The notes under the pieces: generated by a model
Database searches by the model: none
Told to the model about the DNA's origin: nothing
What the model saw: only the letters and a program-made list of their open reading frames with translations
Shown: in pieces, positions 35,684 to 43,700 of the stretch
How positions within the stretch are numbered: position 1 is the stretch's first letter
Layout: each line of letters opens with the position of its first letter
From: Cyclina sinensis
Taxonomy: Eukaryota; Mollusca; Bivalvia; Venerida; Veneridae
Reading direction: 5' to 3'
Assembly (NCBI GenBank): GCA_012932295.1
Contig: JAAONU010000010.1
Coordinates: 26,479,605-26,543,604, forward strand
DNA: 64,000 nt
Program-made: the position numbers and the translations under genes

Positions 35684-37178
35684 AAACAAGAAAACATAGA
35701 TGAGCTATAGAACATTCTTGTGAAGAACTGTCACATGTCAACTGTTACAGCTATGTTAAACTAGATATGACTTGAATCAAGATTACTGAACAGAACAAAA
35801 ATAATTCGATATCGTGCAGCTGTTAATATCTAACAGACAGCACGTTCATCACGACATCCACAGACGCTGGAGGCACGCATTTCTCTTTCTTATCTCTAAA
35901 TATAAGTTGTCGTTTTGACTACAAAAATACTAAAAAATGAGTCAAGTGTTTTAGAGGGGCTGTCAACAAGGAAAATATGTTATGTATGTATATAGTATTA
36001 GATTTAGTTTATTCAAAAATACATTATATATGTAGAACAACAAAAAGTTAAACTGATGATATGTAATTTCCGTATTACCTCTTTTAACTGCGCTATCGAT
36101 AACTGTTTTCTCCTGATTTCTTGTTTCTCTCACAAAGATACTGATAAAATAAGCTAATATAAGCACGGTTGTAACAGCTTGCACGATTTTCCAGCAATCA
36201 CGAGTCCTGAAAATATAAAGCAGAGTACATCCCTAAAGAACAAGGTACGCTCCTGTCAGAATGGCTGTTATAATGTTACCCACTACCAATGAAACTACTC
36301 AAAGAGAGTCTGATTGTGCAAGTAGCAAATAGGTCGACACACTTGATTAATACACCCTTAAAAATAAAGAATAGTTTTATGTCTCTAAACTCAGTTTCTA
36401 TCTCCGTGTTTCTTATTCCTTTTTCGAATAATGAATAAGGAACCAGTTCTTTATTTCTTATTCAAATGTGAATGATGAATAGAGGAAGTTACGGAAAGAA
36501 ATGCGGCAATTACAGTTATTATTTTACTGTATATCTGTAAGGAGATCTAAGCACATTTCATAGGTAAACAAAAATGAAATATCTATACCAGCACTGACTC
36601 TCTGTGAACAATACAGTTTTAAGGTATTGTGATATTTGAATAAAATACAGACTGTTGCTGACACTAGTACCTCTGCCTGTAATACTGCAGAATGAAAAGA
36701 GAACTGAGTTTTATGTTACGTTGTTACGTTTTAGAATATAACATTTAGTTTAGACAAATAATTATATCGTTCATAGGAAACAATTACTTAATAAAATTAC
36801 TAATTTTAGATCTAATACGTCATTTGATATTTATGCGTATTTCTTTAAACTCAGCCAATATCAAATTTGTATCAAACGTCAACATATCTCAAAAAGCAAT
36901 GACGAAATGTTATGAAACAATATTGGCCAATGAAAATGAAGGTTACATTCTACGTAAGGAAAAGCACATTAAATAAATTCTGACTGTGTATGAAGGGATC
37001 TCACACGCTACGTCCTATTTCTATTAATAAGACTTATTGAATATGATATAACAAGTTCTGTCAATGAAATGTAATGCACTTACCTAAAGGCCTTGAAATG
37101 TCTAAAGGTTTGCGTTAATATATACATCATATCAGATTTAAATTTCCGGACAAGCACTCTAAGTGTATTTGGTTTCAT
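23526..37178 (-). CDS. CHST15-like: Carbohydrate sulfotransferase 15-like paralogue A, nine exons
   Basis: Exons from 5' to 3' on the minus strand: 37178-37084, 36206-36079, 33739-33618, 32811-32595, 29947-29843, 29154-28998, 26655-26472, 25489-25342, 23701-23526. They join in phase (2,1,0,1,1,2,0,1) to 443 residues. Predicted type II Golgi membrane protein: short basic cytosolic tail, membrane segment at about residues 39-57, lumenal stem, then a PAPS-dependent sulfotransferase domain of the GalNAc4S-6-O-sulfotransferase (CHST15) type. The 5'-phosphosulfate loop reads FYVAGFSHCGT (about residues 148-158). The 3'-phosphate region reads CDPVERLYDDW. The C terminus has DFYKPYNERL, like CHST15. 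The Lys expected before CGT and the Arg expected before DP are replaced by His and Cys, so activity is uncertain. Paralogue B at 40325-49119 has the same structure. Confidence 0.85.
23702..24052 (-). repeat. 35-nt array of a splice acceptor plus exon start
   Basis: Ten units of exactly 35 nt, counting the one at the true exon 9 boundary. On the minus strand each is ggaagataacagaccctatg + ttgttgatatttcag: the first 25 bases of exon 9 plus ten bases of the intron 3' end. Acceptor positions fall at 23701 + 35k for k = 0-9. Eight of the ten keep an AG at the expected place; k = 2 and k = 5 have lost it. Confidence 0.92.
24450..24850. repeat. 29-nt minisatellite, about 14 copies
   Basis: Unit aactacagaatcctagccta + taagatgcc, in intron 8 of sulfotransferase A. 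The two ends of the array are more diverged than the centre. Confidence 0.9.
25342..25489 (-). CDS. CHST15-like: Sulfotransferase A exon 8
   Basis: Encodes TRLEIGIYLVHLENFMKVFP, then NQILVIKKEKDF, and ends LQEIFTFLGVG. This is the family's G(L/I)Y...L..W...FP..Q.L.....D segment. 148 nt, identical in length to paralogue B. Confidence 0.87.
26472..26655 (-). CDS. CHST15-like: Sulfotransferase A exon 7
   Basis: Starts by completing the Arg codon, then LYDDWLSSKDDLSSSKINV. Contains FHEHVKHTIDKFTTCL, where CHST15 proteins have a helical segment and a conserved Cys. Ends phase 0 at CTG|GTATGT. Confidence 0.83.
26924..26961 (+). other. G-rich block, possible G-quadruplex
   Basis: Four or more runs of at least four G (ggggga, ggggggta, ggggggag, gggggagg) in under 40 nt on the plus strand, in intron 6 of sulfotransferase A. 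The nearby plus-strand frame 26914-27123 is not a gene. Confidence 0.55.
28375..28865. repeat. About 38-nt degenerate minisatellite
   Basis: Units of aagcctccagtacatactgt + gggcaaaagttttcccc. The first three are close copies and later ones are strongly diverged. In intron 6 of sulfotransferase A. Overlapping short frames on both strands are repeat translations. Confidence 0.85.
28998..29154 (-). CDS. CHST15-like: Sulfotransferase A exon 6: 3'-phosphate binding motif
   Basis: Starts GDFTPSVIWDNHYL and ends NPNARIIALLCDPVER. The CDPVER block corresponds to the (L)RDPxxR motif that contacts the 3'-phosphate of PAPS, with Cys in place of the first Arg. 157 nt, same as paralogue B. Confidence 0.87.
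29843..29947 (-). CDS. CHST15-like: Sulfotransferase A exon 5
   Basis: Encodes GFPFLSDYLQNFDRAIESD and ends SYHNAIFG, split at phase 1. Length 105 nt as in paralogue B. A partial copy of the acceptor region (actgaagcgaaaacat) recurs about 75 nt upstream. Confidence 0.83.
30462..32336. repeat. 41-nt satellite-like array, about 46 copies
   Basis: Unit cattttcaatacaaaggaac + cagtctagtattagtccgcaa. Two main variants differ at linked positions (cgCAACATTTTCAATAC versus cgTAACATTTTTAATAC). In the middle of the array they tend to alternate, giving an 82-nt higher-order unit. Two short internal deletions occur near 31626 and 31742. Lies in intron 4 of sulfotransferase A. Confidence 0.95.
32375..32579. 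mobile_element. piggyBac-like MITE
   Basis: A 205-nt element flanked by TTAA on both sides. The terminal inverted repeats are perfect over at least 14 nt inside the TTAA: CCCTTAACCTGCTG and its complement CAGCAGGTTAAGGG. TTAA target sites with CCC-starting ends are characteristic of piggyBac transposons. No coding capacity. Lies in intron 4 of sulfotransferase A, about 15 nt from the exon 4 donor. Confidence 0.78.
32595..32811 (-). CDS. CHST15-like: Sulfotransferase A exon 4: 5'-PAPS loop
   Basis: Starts EKLPFLPNYKTPCWEEQ and contains YFYVAGFSHCGTKQLFNQL, the 5'-phosphosulfate-binding loop. Length 217 nt, identical to exon 4 of paralogue B. The donor T|GTAATT is phase 1. Confidence 0.85.
32975..33290. 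repeat. 16-nt tandem repeat
   Basis: Units tacatcaaataacttc and tacatcaaataattgg alternate, becoming diverged toward 32940. In intron 3 of sulfotransferase A. Confidence 0.88.
33618..33739 (-). CDS. CHST15-like: Sulfotransferase A exon 3: stem
   Basis: Encodes ELYLERNIQPASVLPTNAP and ends RLDAKPELT at phase 0. Low-complexity lumenal stem. Its end matches paralogue B (RIDTTPELT). Confidence 0.78.
33740..35385. other. Intron 2 of sulfotransferase A, no other gene seen
   Basis: AT-rich intronic sequence. A GTT microsatellite-like patch lies at 35025-35085. No exon is supported. Confidence 0.5.
35386..35652 (+). mobile_element. tRNA-derived SINE, family 1
   Basis: The head gagcggatcagtggtccagt ... 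gagtttgatccccc has A- and B-box-like pol III blocks. The body has tcggatta, aaccgaggtc, tatcagtgctatacattgag and aaaagaaccaggggg blocks, which recur at 44878, 56479 and 59177. It ends in a GA microsatellite. Inserted in intron 2 of sulfotransferase A, opposite to the gene. Confidence 0.8.
35653..35684. repeat. (GA)n microsatellite
   Basis: About 15 GA dinucleotides, directly at the 3' end of the SINE, so probably derived from its tail. Confidence 0.9.
36079..36206 (-). CDS. CHST15-like: Sulfotransferase A exon 2: transmembrane segment
   Basis: Encodes TRDCWKIV then the membrane segment AVTTVLILAYFISIFV and a charged stem. Acceptor ttttcag, donor G|GTAATA (phase 1). The RDxWK start is shared with paralogue B. 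Confidence 0.78.
37084..37178 (-). CDS. CHST15-like: Sulfotransferase A exon 1: N-terminal cytosolic tail
   Basis: ATG at 37178-37176 starts MKPNTLRVLVRKFKSDMMY. Donor AG|GTAAGT at 37083 (phase 2). The split AGG codon joins exon 2 exactly. Confidence 0.7.
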
Positions 37179-37804
37179 TAATTCCTTTCAAAACTCAAAG
37201 TTTCTAATATATGCAGGCTAAGCTTACACTGCACGTACAAAAGGAAATATTATCATTAAATAACTAATGATCCTTCGGCCGTCTTTTGAAAATAAATCCC
37301 TCTTACACCTCTCAAAACACAGTGAAAATATAAACCACACAGACATGCGTCTCTCAATTCTCTCAATGCTAACAGTCGTGAGAAGTCTTAACAAACTGTT
37401 ACGCGGAAATCTTCATTCCATACACCTTAAGGCGACAAATACAGGAGAAATTAGATATTTCTTGTACATCAATCTTTTGCCCATTGTGTATTGTGTATAT
37501 AAGAAAGTATTTGATTTAAAAAGAAGCACAGCTGCCCGGAGCTTATCTGAGAAACCATTACATCAAACATGTAACATACTGCTTTACATCAATACATTTC
37601 ATTGACTGAATTATAAATCAAGTTAAACAAGAAAAACAAATACTTTCTCTCTCCCGTTATTTTACTGTAGACAATTGATTCAAATTTCGTTTCGTTTCTA
37701 TATACCTGGGATAAACCTGTTTTTTTAAAGTTGGTCTTAAGTGGTGATAAGCATACAATCTCCAGTCTATACGCCATGTAGCACACAAACCATGGGAATT
37801 GATG
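37179..37804. other. Spacer upstream of sulfotransferase A
   Basis: Should hold the 5' UTR and promoter of sulfotransferase A, but no motif can be assigned. A possible decayed exon-8-like fragment on the minus strand lies at about 37700-37772 (see findings). The plus-strand frame 37267-37605 has no recognisable domain. Confidence 0.4.
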
Positions 37805-38465
37805 AGGTATAGGAACTGAGAAGTAGCAGTACACAGCAGTAGAAAAAACGTGACGTTAGCAGTAGCAATGAGAGCAGTAACAGTAGAAAAAACGTGAAGT
37901 TGGCAGTTGCAGTACCAGCAGTAGCAGAAGATATAAGGTAAAGTTGGCAGCAGTACCAGCAGAAGCAGTAGGAAAAACGTGAAGTTGGCAGTAACAGTAA
38001 GAGCATTAGCAGTAGGAAAAATATGAAGTTGGCAGTAGCAGTACCAGTAGTAGCAGTAGGAAAAACGTGAAGCTGACGGAAGCAGTAAGAGCAGTAACAG
38101 TAGGATAAACATGAAGTTGGCAGTAGCAGTAGGAACAGTAGCGGTAAAAAAACGTGAAATTTGCAATAGCATTACCAGCAGTAGCAGTAGGTAAAACGTG
38201 AAGTTGGCAGTAGCAGTAAGAGCAGTAGCAGTATGACAAACGTGAAGTTGGCATAACAGTAAGAGCAGTAGCGGTAGAAAAAAACGCGAAGTTGGAAGTA
38301 GCAGTGCGAGCAGTAGCAGTAGGTTAAAAGTGAAGATGGCAGTAGCAGCAAGAGCAGTAGCAGTAGAAAAAACGCGAAGTTGGCAGTAGCAGTAAGAGCA
38401 GCAGCAGTAGGTAAAACGTAAAGGTTGCAGTAGCAGTACGAGCAGTAGCAGTAGAAAACTCTGAA
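37805..38465 (-). repeat. About 42-45 nt GCAGTA-rich minisatellite, left arm
   Basis: Units of gtagcagtaagagcagtagc + agtaggaaaaacgtgaagttggca, about 15 copies. The 291-codon leucine-rich minus-strand frame across it is repeat translation. It is one arm of an inverted pair with 38732-38936. Confidence 0.9.
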
Positions 38466-38731
38466 ACTCTCTGCGAGAGTGTTTGAAACAGTCGCATTCT
38501 GTAGAAATCGAACTGGGAGAGTCCCTAGACATTCAATGGCACCAAAATTCATCAAAGTCTGCAAGAATGTCAGAAACAGTAGCAGACAGTAACAATGGAC
38601 TCCGCAGGGTCCCAAAACATCAAAAATGACATTTTCTCGATTGGCACAAAAATTTCTGAAAGTCTGCGAGAGTGTCAGAAACATGCGCAGACCGGTTAAC
38701 TCGACCCGAGACTTCCAGACTTTTAAGACTG

Positions 38732-38936
38732 TCCTACTGCTACTGCTCGTACTGCTACTGCCAATATCACGTTTAACTTACTGCTACTGTTGTACTGCTA
38801 CTGCCAACTTCGCATTTTTTCTACTGCTCTTACTGCAAACTTCACTTTTTCCCACTACTACTGCTGCTATTGTTACTGCCAACTTCACGTTTTCCCTACT
38901 GCTACTGCTGGTATTGCTACTGCCAACTTCCTACTA
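38732..38936 (+). repeat. Same minisatellite in inverted orientation, right arm
   Basis: Units of ctactgctactgctcgtact and gccaacttcacgttttt are the reverse complement of the 37805-38465 units. A 266-nt spacer separates the arms and itself holds two similar copies of a tctgcgagagtgt(t/c)(t/a)gaaaca sequence. Confidence 0.88.
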
Positions 38937-39789
38937 GTAAACTGATGTATATAAAAGATCAGCTATAGAAATGGCGCAAATAGGGTTAAGGATAATGAGT
39001 CATTGGTAATCTTGCAGTCATCTATAAGTAAGAGCCGTTACGCCGGCTTGAGAAGACTTTTAGCATTGTTTTTATAAATAAAATCTCGTCTATTCTGTAT
39101 CACGCAATGCTATTAATGCAAGTTACATAAATTTCGTAATTTGTGTACAAAACAAGTTCTAAATACTCCACAGTTATCATTTTTATTGCATAAAAGTGAC
39201 ATGTGTAACAAACATCCGTAGAAGTTTAAATGACACAATAGTAGTACATGTAATTGATTGAAAACCAGGCTAACATATGGAATGTTTGACATGCATGTAT
39301 TTAACATTTATCATTGAGACATTAGAACAATATACACAGCATATTGACAGTGGCGTAAACCTGTAATAAAACATACACAACCAACGTGACTTTTTAAAAC
39401 GAATTTATAGATGTTTTTACTTATTTTACCCGTTTTTTGTTGTTGTTGCTCCTGTAAAACTGTATTATAACATACTGGCTACCGGTCCATTAAAAGTTGC
39501 TAGGTAATATTAAATAAAATAGCTTTTTTTTCCATTTTAGCATACTGGCATATTGTTTGTTCACATATTGCTTATGAAGCCGTTTCCGGATAAATCTAAC
39601 ATCTTGACAACATAGACTGAATGTTATCACAGGTTTTTGTTGTACTAAAAATTGATGTTTTGTAATGGGTTTATGCTAAGCAACAGTTTATGTTAAGTAT
39701 AGGTTTGTGTTATAACATTATGAATTATATGGATTCTGGGCGGGGTATACAGCCTCGTATAGCCTGGTTGAATTGATATAACCCGAGCC
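38937..39789. other. Spacer without a gene
   Basis: AT-rich; no exon, RNA gene or clear repeat is visible. Confidence 0.4.
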
Positions 39790-40275
39790 GCCATAGGTTG
39801 CTGGTATATCATAAGTTGATAGTACATTTTATATCATAGGTTGATGGTATGCCATAGGTTGATGGTGTACAATAGGTTGATGGTGTACCATAGGTTGATG
39901 GTATGCCATAGGTTGATGGTATATCATAGGTTGATGGTATATCATAGGTTGATTGTATATCATAGGTTGATGGTATGCCATAGGTTGATGGTGTACAATA
40001 GGTTGATGGTGTACCATAGGTTGATGGTATGCCATAGGTTGATGGTATATCATAGGTTGATGGTATATCATAGGTTGATTGTATATCATAAGTTAATGGT
40101 ATGTCATAGGTTGATGGTATATCATAGGTTGATGGTATATCATAGGTTGATGGTATATTATAGGATGATGGTATATTATAGGTTGATGGTATATCATAGG
40201 TTGATGGTATATCATAGGATGATTGTATATCATAGGTTGATTGTATATTATAGGATGATAGTATATTATAGGTGA
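39790..40275. repeat. 18-nt minisatellite, about 26 copies
   Basis: Unit ataggttgatggtatatc with variants (gtgtacca, gtatgcca). All units are 18 nt without net indels, so frames stay open on both strands. On the minus strand, in the frame of sulfotransferase B, it reads as a YDIPST hexapeptide repeat downstream of that gene's stop. Confidence 0.93.
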
Positions 40276-40324
40276 ATGTCTGAACATTGTTTGTTGTTAT
40301 AGCATTAGTTGTTGTTGTTTTTAC

Positions 40325-40785
40325 TTATGTTGATGTTGTGTTGTAGATTGATGTTTTGTCATTGGTGTATGTCGTAGCATTAGTTAATGTTTCATCATAA
40401 GTCGTAGTATTAGATGATGTTTTATCGATAGATGTAGCATTGATTGATAATTTTTTGTAAGTTGTAGCATTGTTTAATGTTTTATCATAAATTATAGCAT
40501 TGTTTGATATTTTATCGTAAGTTATAGCATTGTTTGATGTTTTATCGTAAGTAAAAGCATTGTTTGGAGATTTATTATAGATTATTGTTGTGTCATAGTT
40601 GAAGTCATGTAAGAGCAAGCGTGACAGACGTAGATTGTACGGTCTATAAAAGTCATCTAGTAGTTTTCTGGTTTCTGGCAGCATGTCAACAGCAGTCGTC
40701 TGCTCTTTCAGCTGATCAGACGTCAGGTTCATCATCTGTTTCAGAATGGCTGGGTCAGAGACTGTTCCTTCAAAATAGTTTTTTT
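40325..40785 (-). CDS. CHST15-like: Sulfotransferase B exon 9: C terminus with repeat tail
   Basis: Starts ENYFEGTVSDPAILKQM and contains ETRKLLDDFYRPYNLRLSRL, the family C terminus. A tail of about 80 residues made of ten-residue repeats (type TYDKTSNNAI) follows, ending at TAA 40327-40325. The acceptor TTTAG at 40786 has the better pyrimidine tract; AAG|GA at 40768 is a phase-compatible alternative that aligns exactly with paralogue A. Confidence 0.8.
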
Positions 40786-43700
40786 CTAAAGTAAATTCTT
40801 CTACCTAGCATACACGTTTTGTTTTGACTGTTCCTAGCATTAATTTACGCAAAGGTTGAATGTTCTGAGGATCATAAATTCTACTGGACACTGAAAATTA
40901 TGACCGTACATAAAAACGCAATCTATCGCAACCAAAATACAATCAAAGATAAAATAGATCTGTACAATGTCAACGCTCTTGCAAATTGTGATAAAAATGA
41001 AACAGGCGTCATAACCTCAAGTCCATTGTATATGTCCTTGTTTCATTTTTAACCAAAAATTAACAAACAAACAAACAAAAATGGTTAGAATTACTACCTC
41101 AAAATCACTTATCATTCATTTAAGTTCATTTAAACTTGTATGTGGAACCCGAGAGAAACTGACAAACACTAGTTCAAATGATTTTTGTAGATATTTATTA
41201 CAAAATTCGAATGATTTACTGATTCAGTCATACTTACCAACGTCGAGAAAGGTGAATACTTCTTGGAGGTTTTTAAGGACATCCTTATAGTAATCTTCTG
41301 TTTTGATTATGTGTATCTGTTTCCTTGGAAACGCCTTCAGAACATTCTTAACGTGAAGTGGGTACAGTCCAATTAAAATTCGGCTCTGAAAACAACGCAA
41401 CACAGTTTTAAGTGTTTTTTTTTTGTCTGTTTAAACATATGTTTGGTGATTACTTGAAACTTATCAAAATGTTCTTAAATGATTGAGACTATGAAAATAA
41501 CTAGTAATATATCGTTTTTAAACGTTGAGAATTGAAGATTATTTACTCATTCAATTTCTACTTTACCAAACCCAGATAAAGGAAACGCCTGTGTTTCACG
41601 CTATTTATCGACCGTAGGACGTACAATTGTTTTCGAACATTTCTTACTCATGAAAAAACCTCCACGCAGCGATTACTTCCCTTTCAGCCAATAAACTCGG
41701 CCGACAGATGATAGAAGTAAATAAACAAACTTTTAGCTTTTTCATATGTTTTTTCTTATAATGTTTATAACTTCCAGACATGTAACATGTTTTCTTCGTT
41801 GTCTTTGTCGATTTCTCGTTTACATTTTAAATGAAGCTATTTTTTTCTGGGGAATTGTTTATACATCTATTTAAAGTAACAACATCACTGTTTGACATTA
41901 TAGACCAACCTTCAAAATTGAAGAGTATTTATTTTGTAATGCGGAATATCATTGAAAGAAGATGTCCTTCTCTTTGTTCATCAATATTCATCAAAACGAG
42001 TTATCGACAGTCAGTGGTCCCACGGTACATTGTGGTAGTACGGAATATGTACCGGGGGAAACCGACGATGACCAAACCCGTGCTTCCTGTCACCACTATC
42101 TTTAAACAGAAAGCCAGTATCTACGTATGTGAAGGATTCTGGCTTTTTTCTAATGTTTTTACATCGCTGAATTGCACTGCTGAAACGGAAGATCATGTCA
42201 AAACATTTTATTAAATCGCAATGTCCTTACTAGAACTGTTCCTCTAAACGTAGTCGCAAACGGCTTTCTGAAGTATACACATCGCTTCATTGGATGACGT
42301 TGAGTACAAACATGAAACCTCAATAATGCATTCGACACATCCTTGTGAAATTCGTTCACGTCGCGTCCTGCTGTAGCCAACTTAAGATTAGCTAAGTGTA
42401 CGAAATCATCATACAACCTAAAAAAAAACAAATACAGTATAAATAATTTAATTAAATAATTACAATAAATTTATAAAATTATGTTGAAATACGTGTTTGT
42501 ATATAATGTTTAGTCTTTTCATACAGTATGTGTTTGAAGCGTCATGATTTAAGTCATAAAGCATGCAATACAAAAAAATGGTAGAACTTCGAAGAGCAAA
42601 CAAATAACAGCCAGCTAGTTTTCTGACTCTAACGACCGACAAAAGTGCTAACTTAAACGATATCAGAATTTGGTCAATTACATCAGAATTTTAAGTCCAC
42701 AGTGTAAAATTAGAAAATATATGGCTGGTGTCCAAATAGTGAATGTTTATCAGACACGGCACAATAGTTTGTCCACTTTGGCTTTTTAAGTCCACCGTGT
42801 AAACAATCTCCATCTCTGTACAAACCATGTAATCGATTTATCTTAGTTTCCTCTTCTTAACGTTGAATTAAGCGGGGGCGTTTTTTTCAAATTAAACTGA
42901 TATTACCTAAAATCAGAAAAGCATTTTCAAACCAGAACTTCCAAAGGTCAATGTTACAGCCAGAAGGCCATTATCAAAGTAAATTTTATGTCCTATTTAT
43001 AAGAAATTGAAAAAAATCAGCATTGTTCATGAAAATGATTAAACTGTTAACTTTGAAACATCTGATTTACTAAGTGTCTTATTTGAAATGAAAACAATGA
43101 AATTAACGATTGATCTTGACACCGTTACGCCGTAAAATAAATGTTTAAGTGTGTTCTTGCTAACATGTATATAAAGATATTCGATATTCCGAGTAGAACT
43201 ATTATTTTAAAGTAAGTTTTTGTTTCCTTTACAAATAAGAAATACAGTAGAGTTGTTGTCAAATAAGAATGTAGTGTGTGGGGTTATAATCCCTGTTGTA
43301 AAATTAGAATGTAGTAGGTCGGGTGATAATCCCTGTTGTAAAATTAGAATGTAGTGGGTAGGGTTATAATGGCTGTTGTAAAATTAGAATGTAGTGGGTG
43401 AGGTGATAATCCCTGTTGTAAAATTAGAATGTAGTGTGTGGGGTTATAATCCCTGTTGTAAAATTAGAATGTAGTAGGTCGGGTGATAATCCCTGTTGTA
43501 AAATTAGAATATAGTGGGTGGGGTCATAATCGCTGTCGTAAAATAAGAATGCATTTGGTAGGGTTATAATCGCTGTTGTAAAATTAGAATGTAGTGGGTG
43601 GGGTGATAATCCCTGTTGTAAAATTAGAATGTAGTGGGTAGGGTTATAATGGCTGTGTAAAATTAGAATGTAGTGGGTGAGGTGATAATCCCTGTTGTAA

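Noticed and set aside
37657..38684. Leucine/cysteine-rich minus-strand frames of 291 and 170 codons
   Set aside because: Translation of the GCAGTA minisatellite; several frames are open at once and none continues into unique sequence with a known domain.
39841..40275. Plus-strand 144-codon frame of HRLMVY repeats and its minus-strand MIYHQP counterparts
   Set aside because: Frames of an 18-nt array without stops; only the YDIPST frame adjoining sulfotransferase B has any context and is reported as a finding.
41831..42214. 127-codon plus-strand frame
   Set aside because: Lies in intron 7 of sulfotransferase B on the opposite strand and ends just before exon 7; no domain seen.
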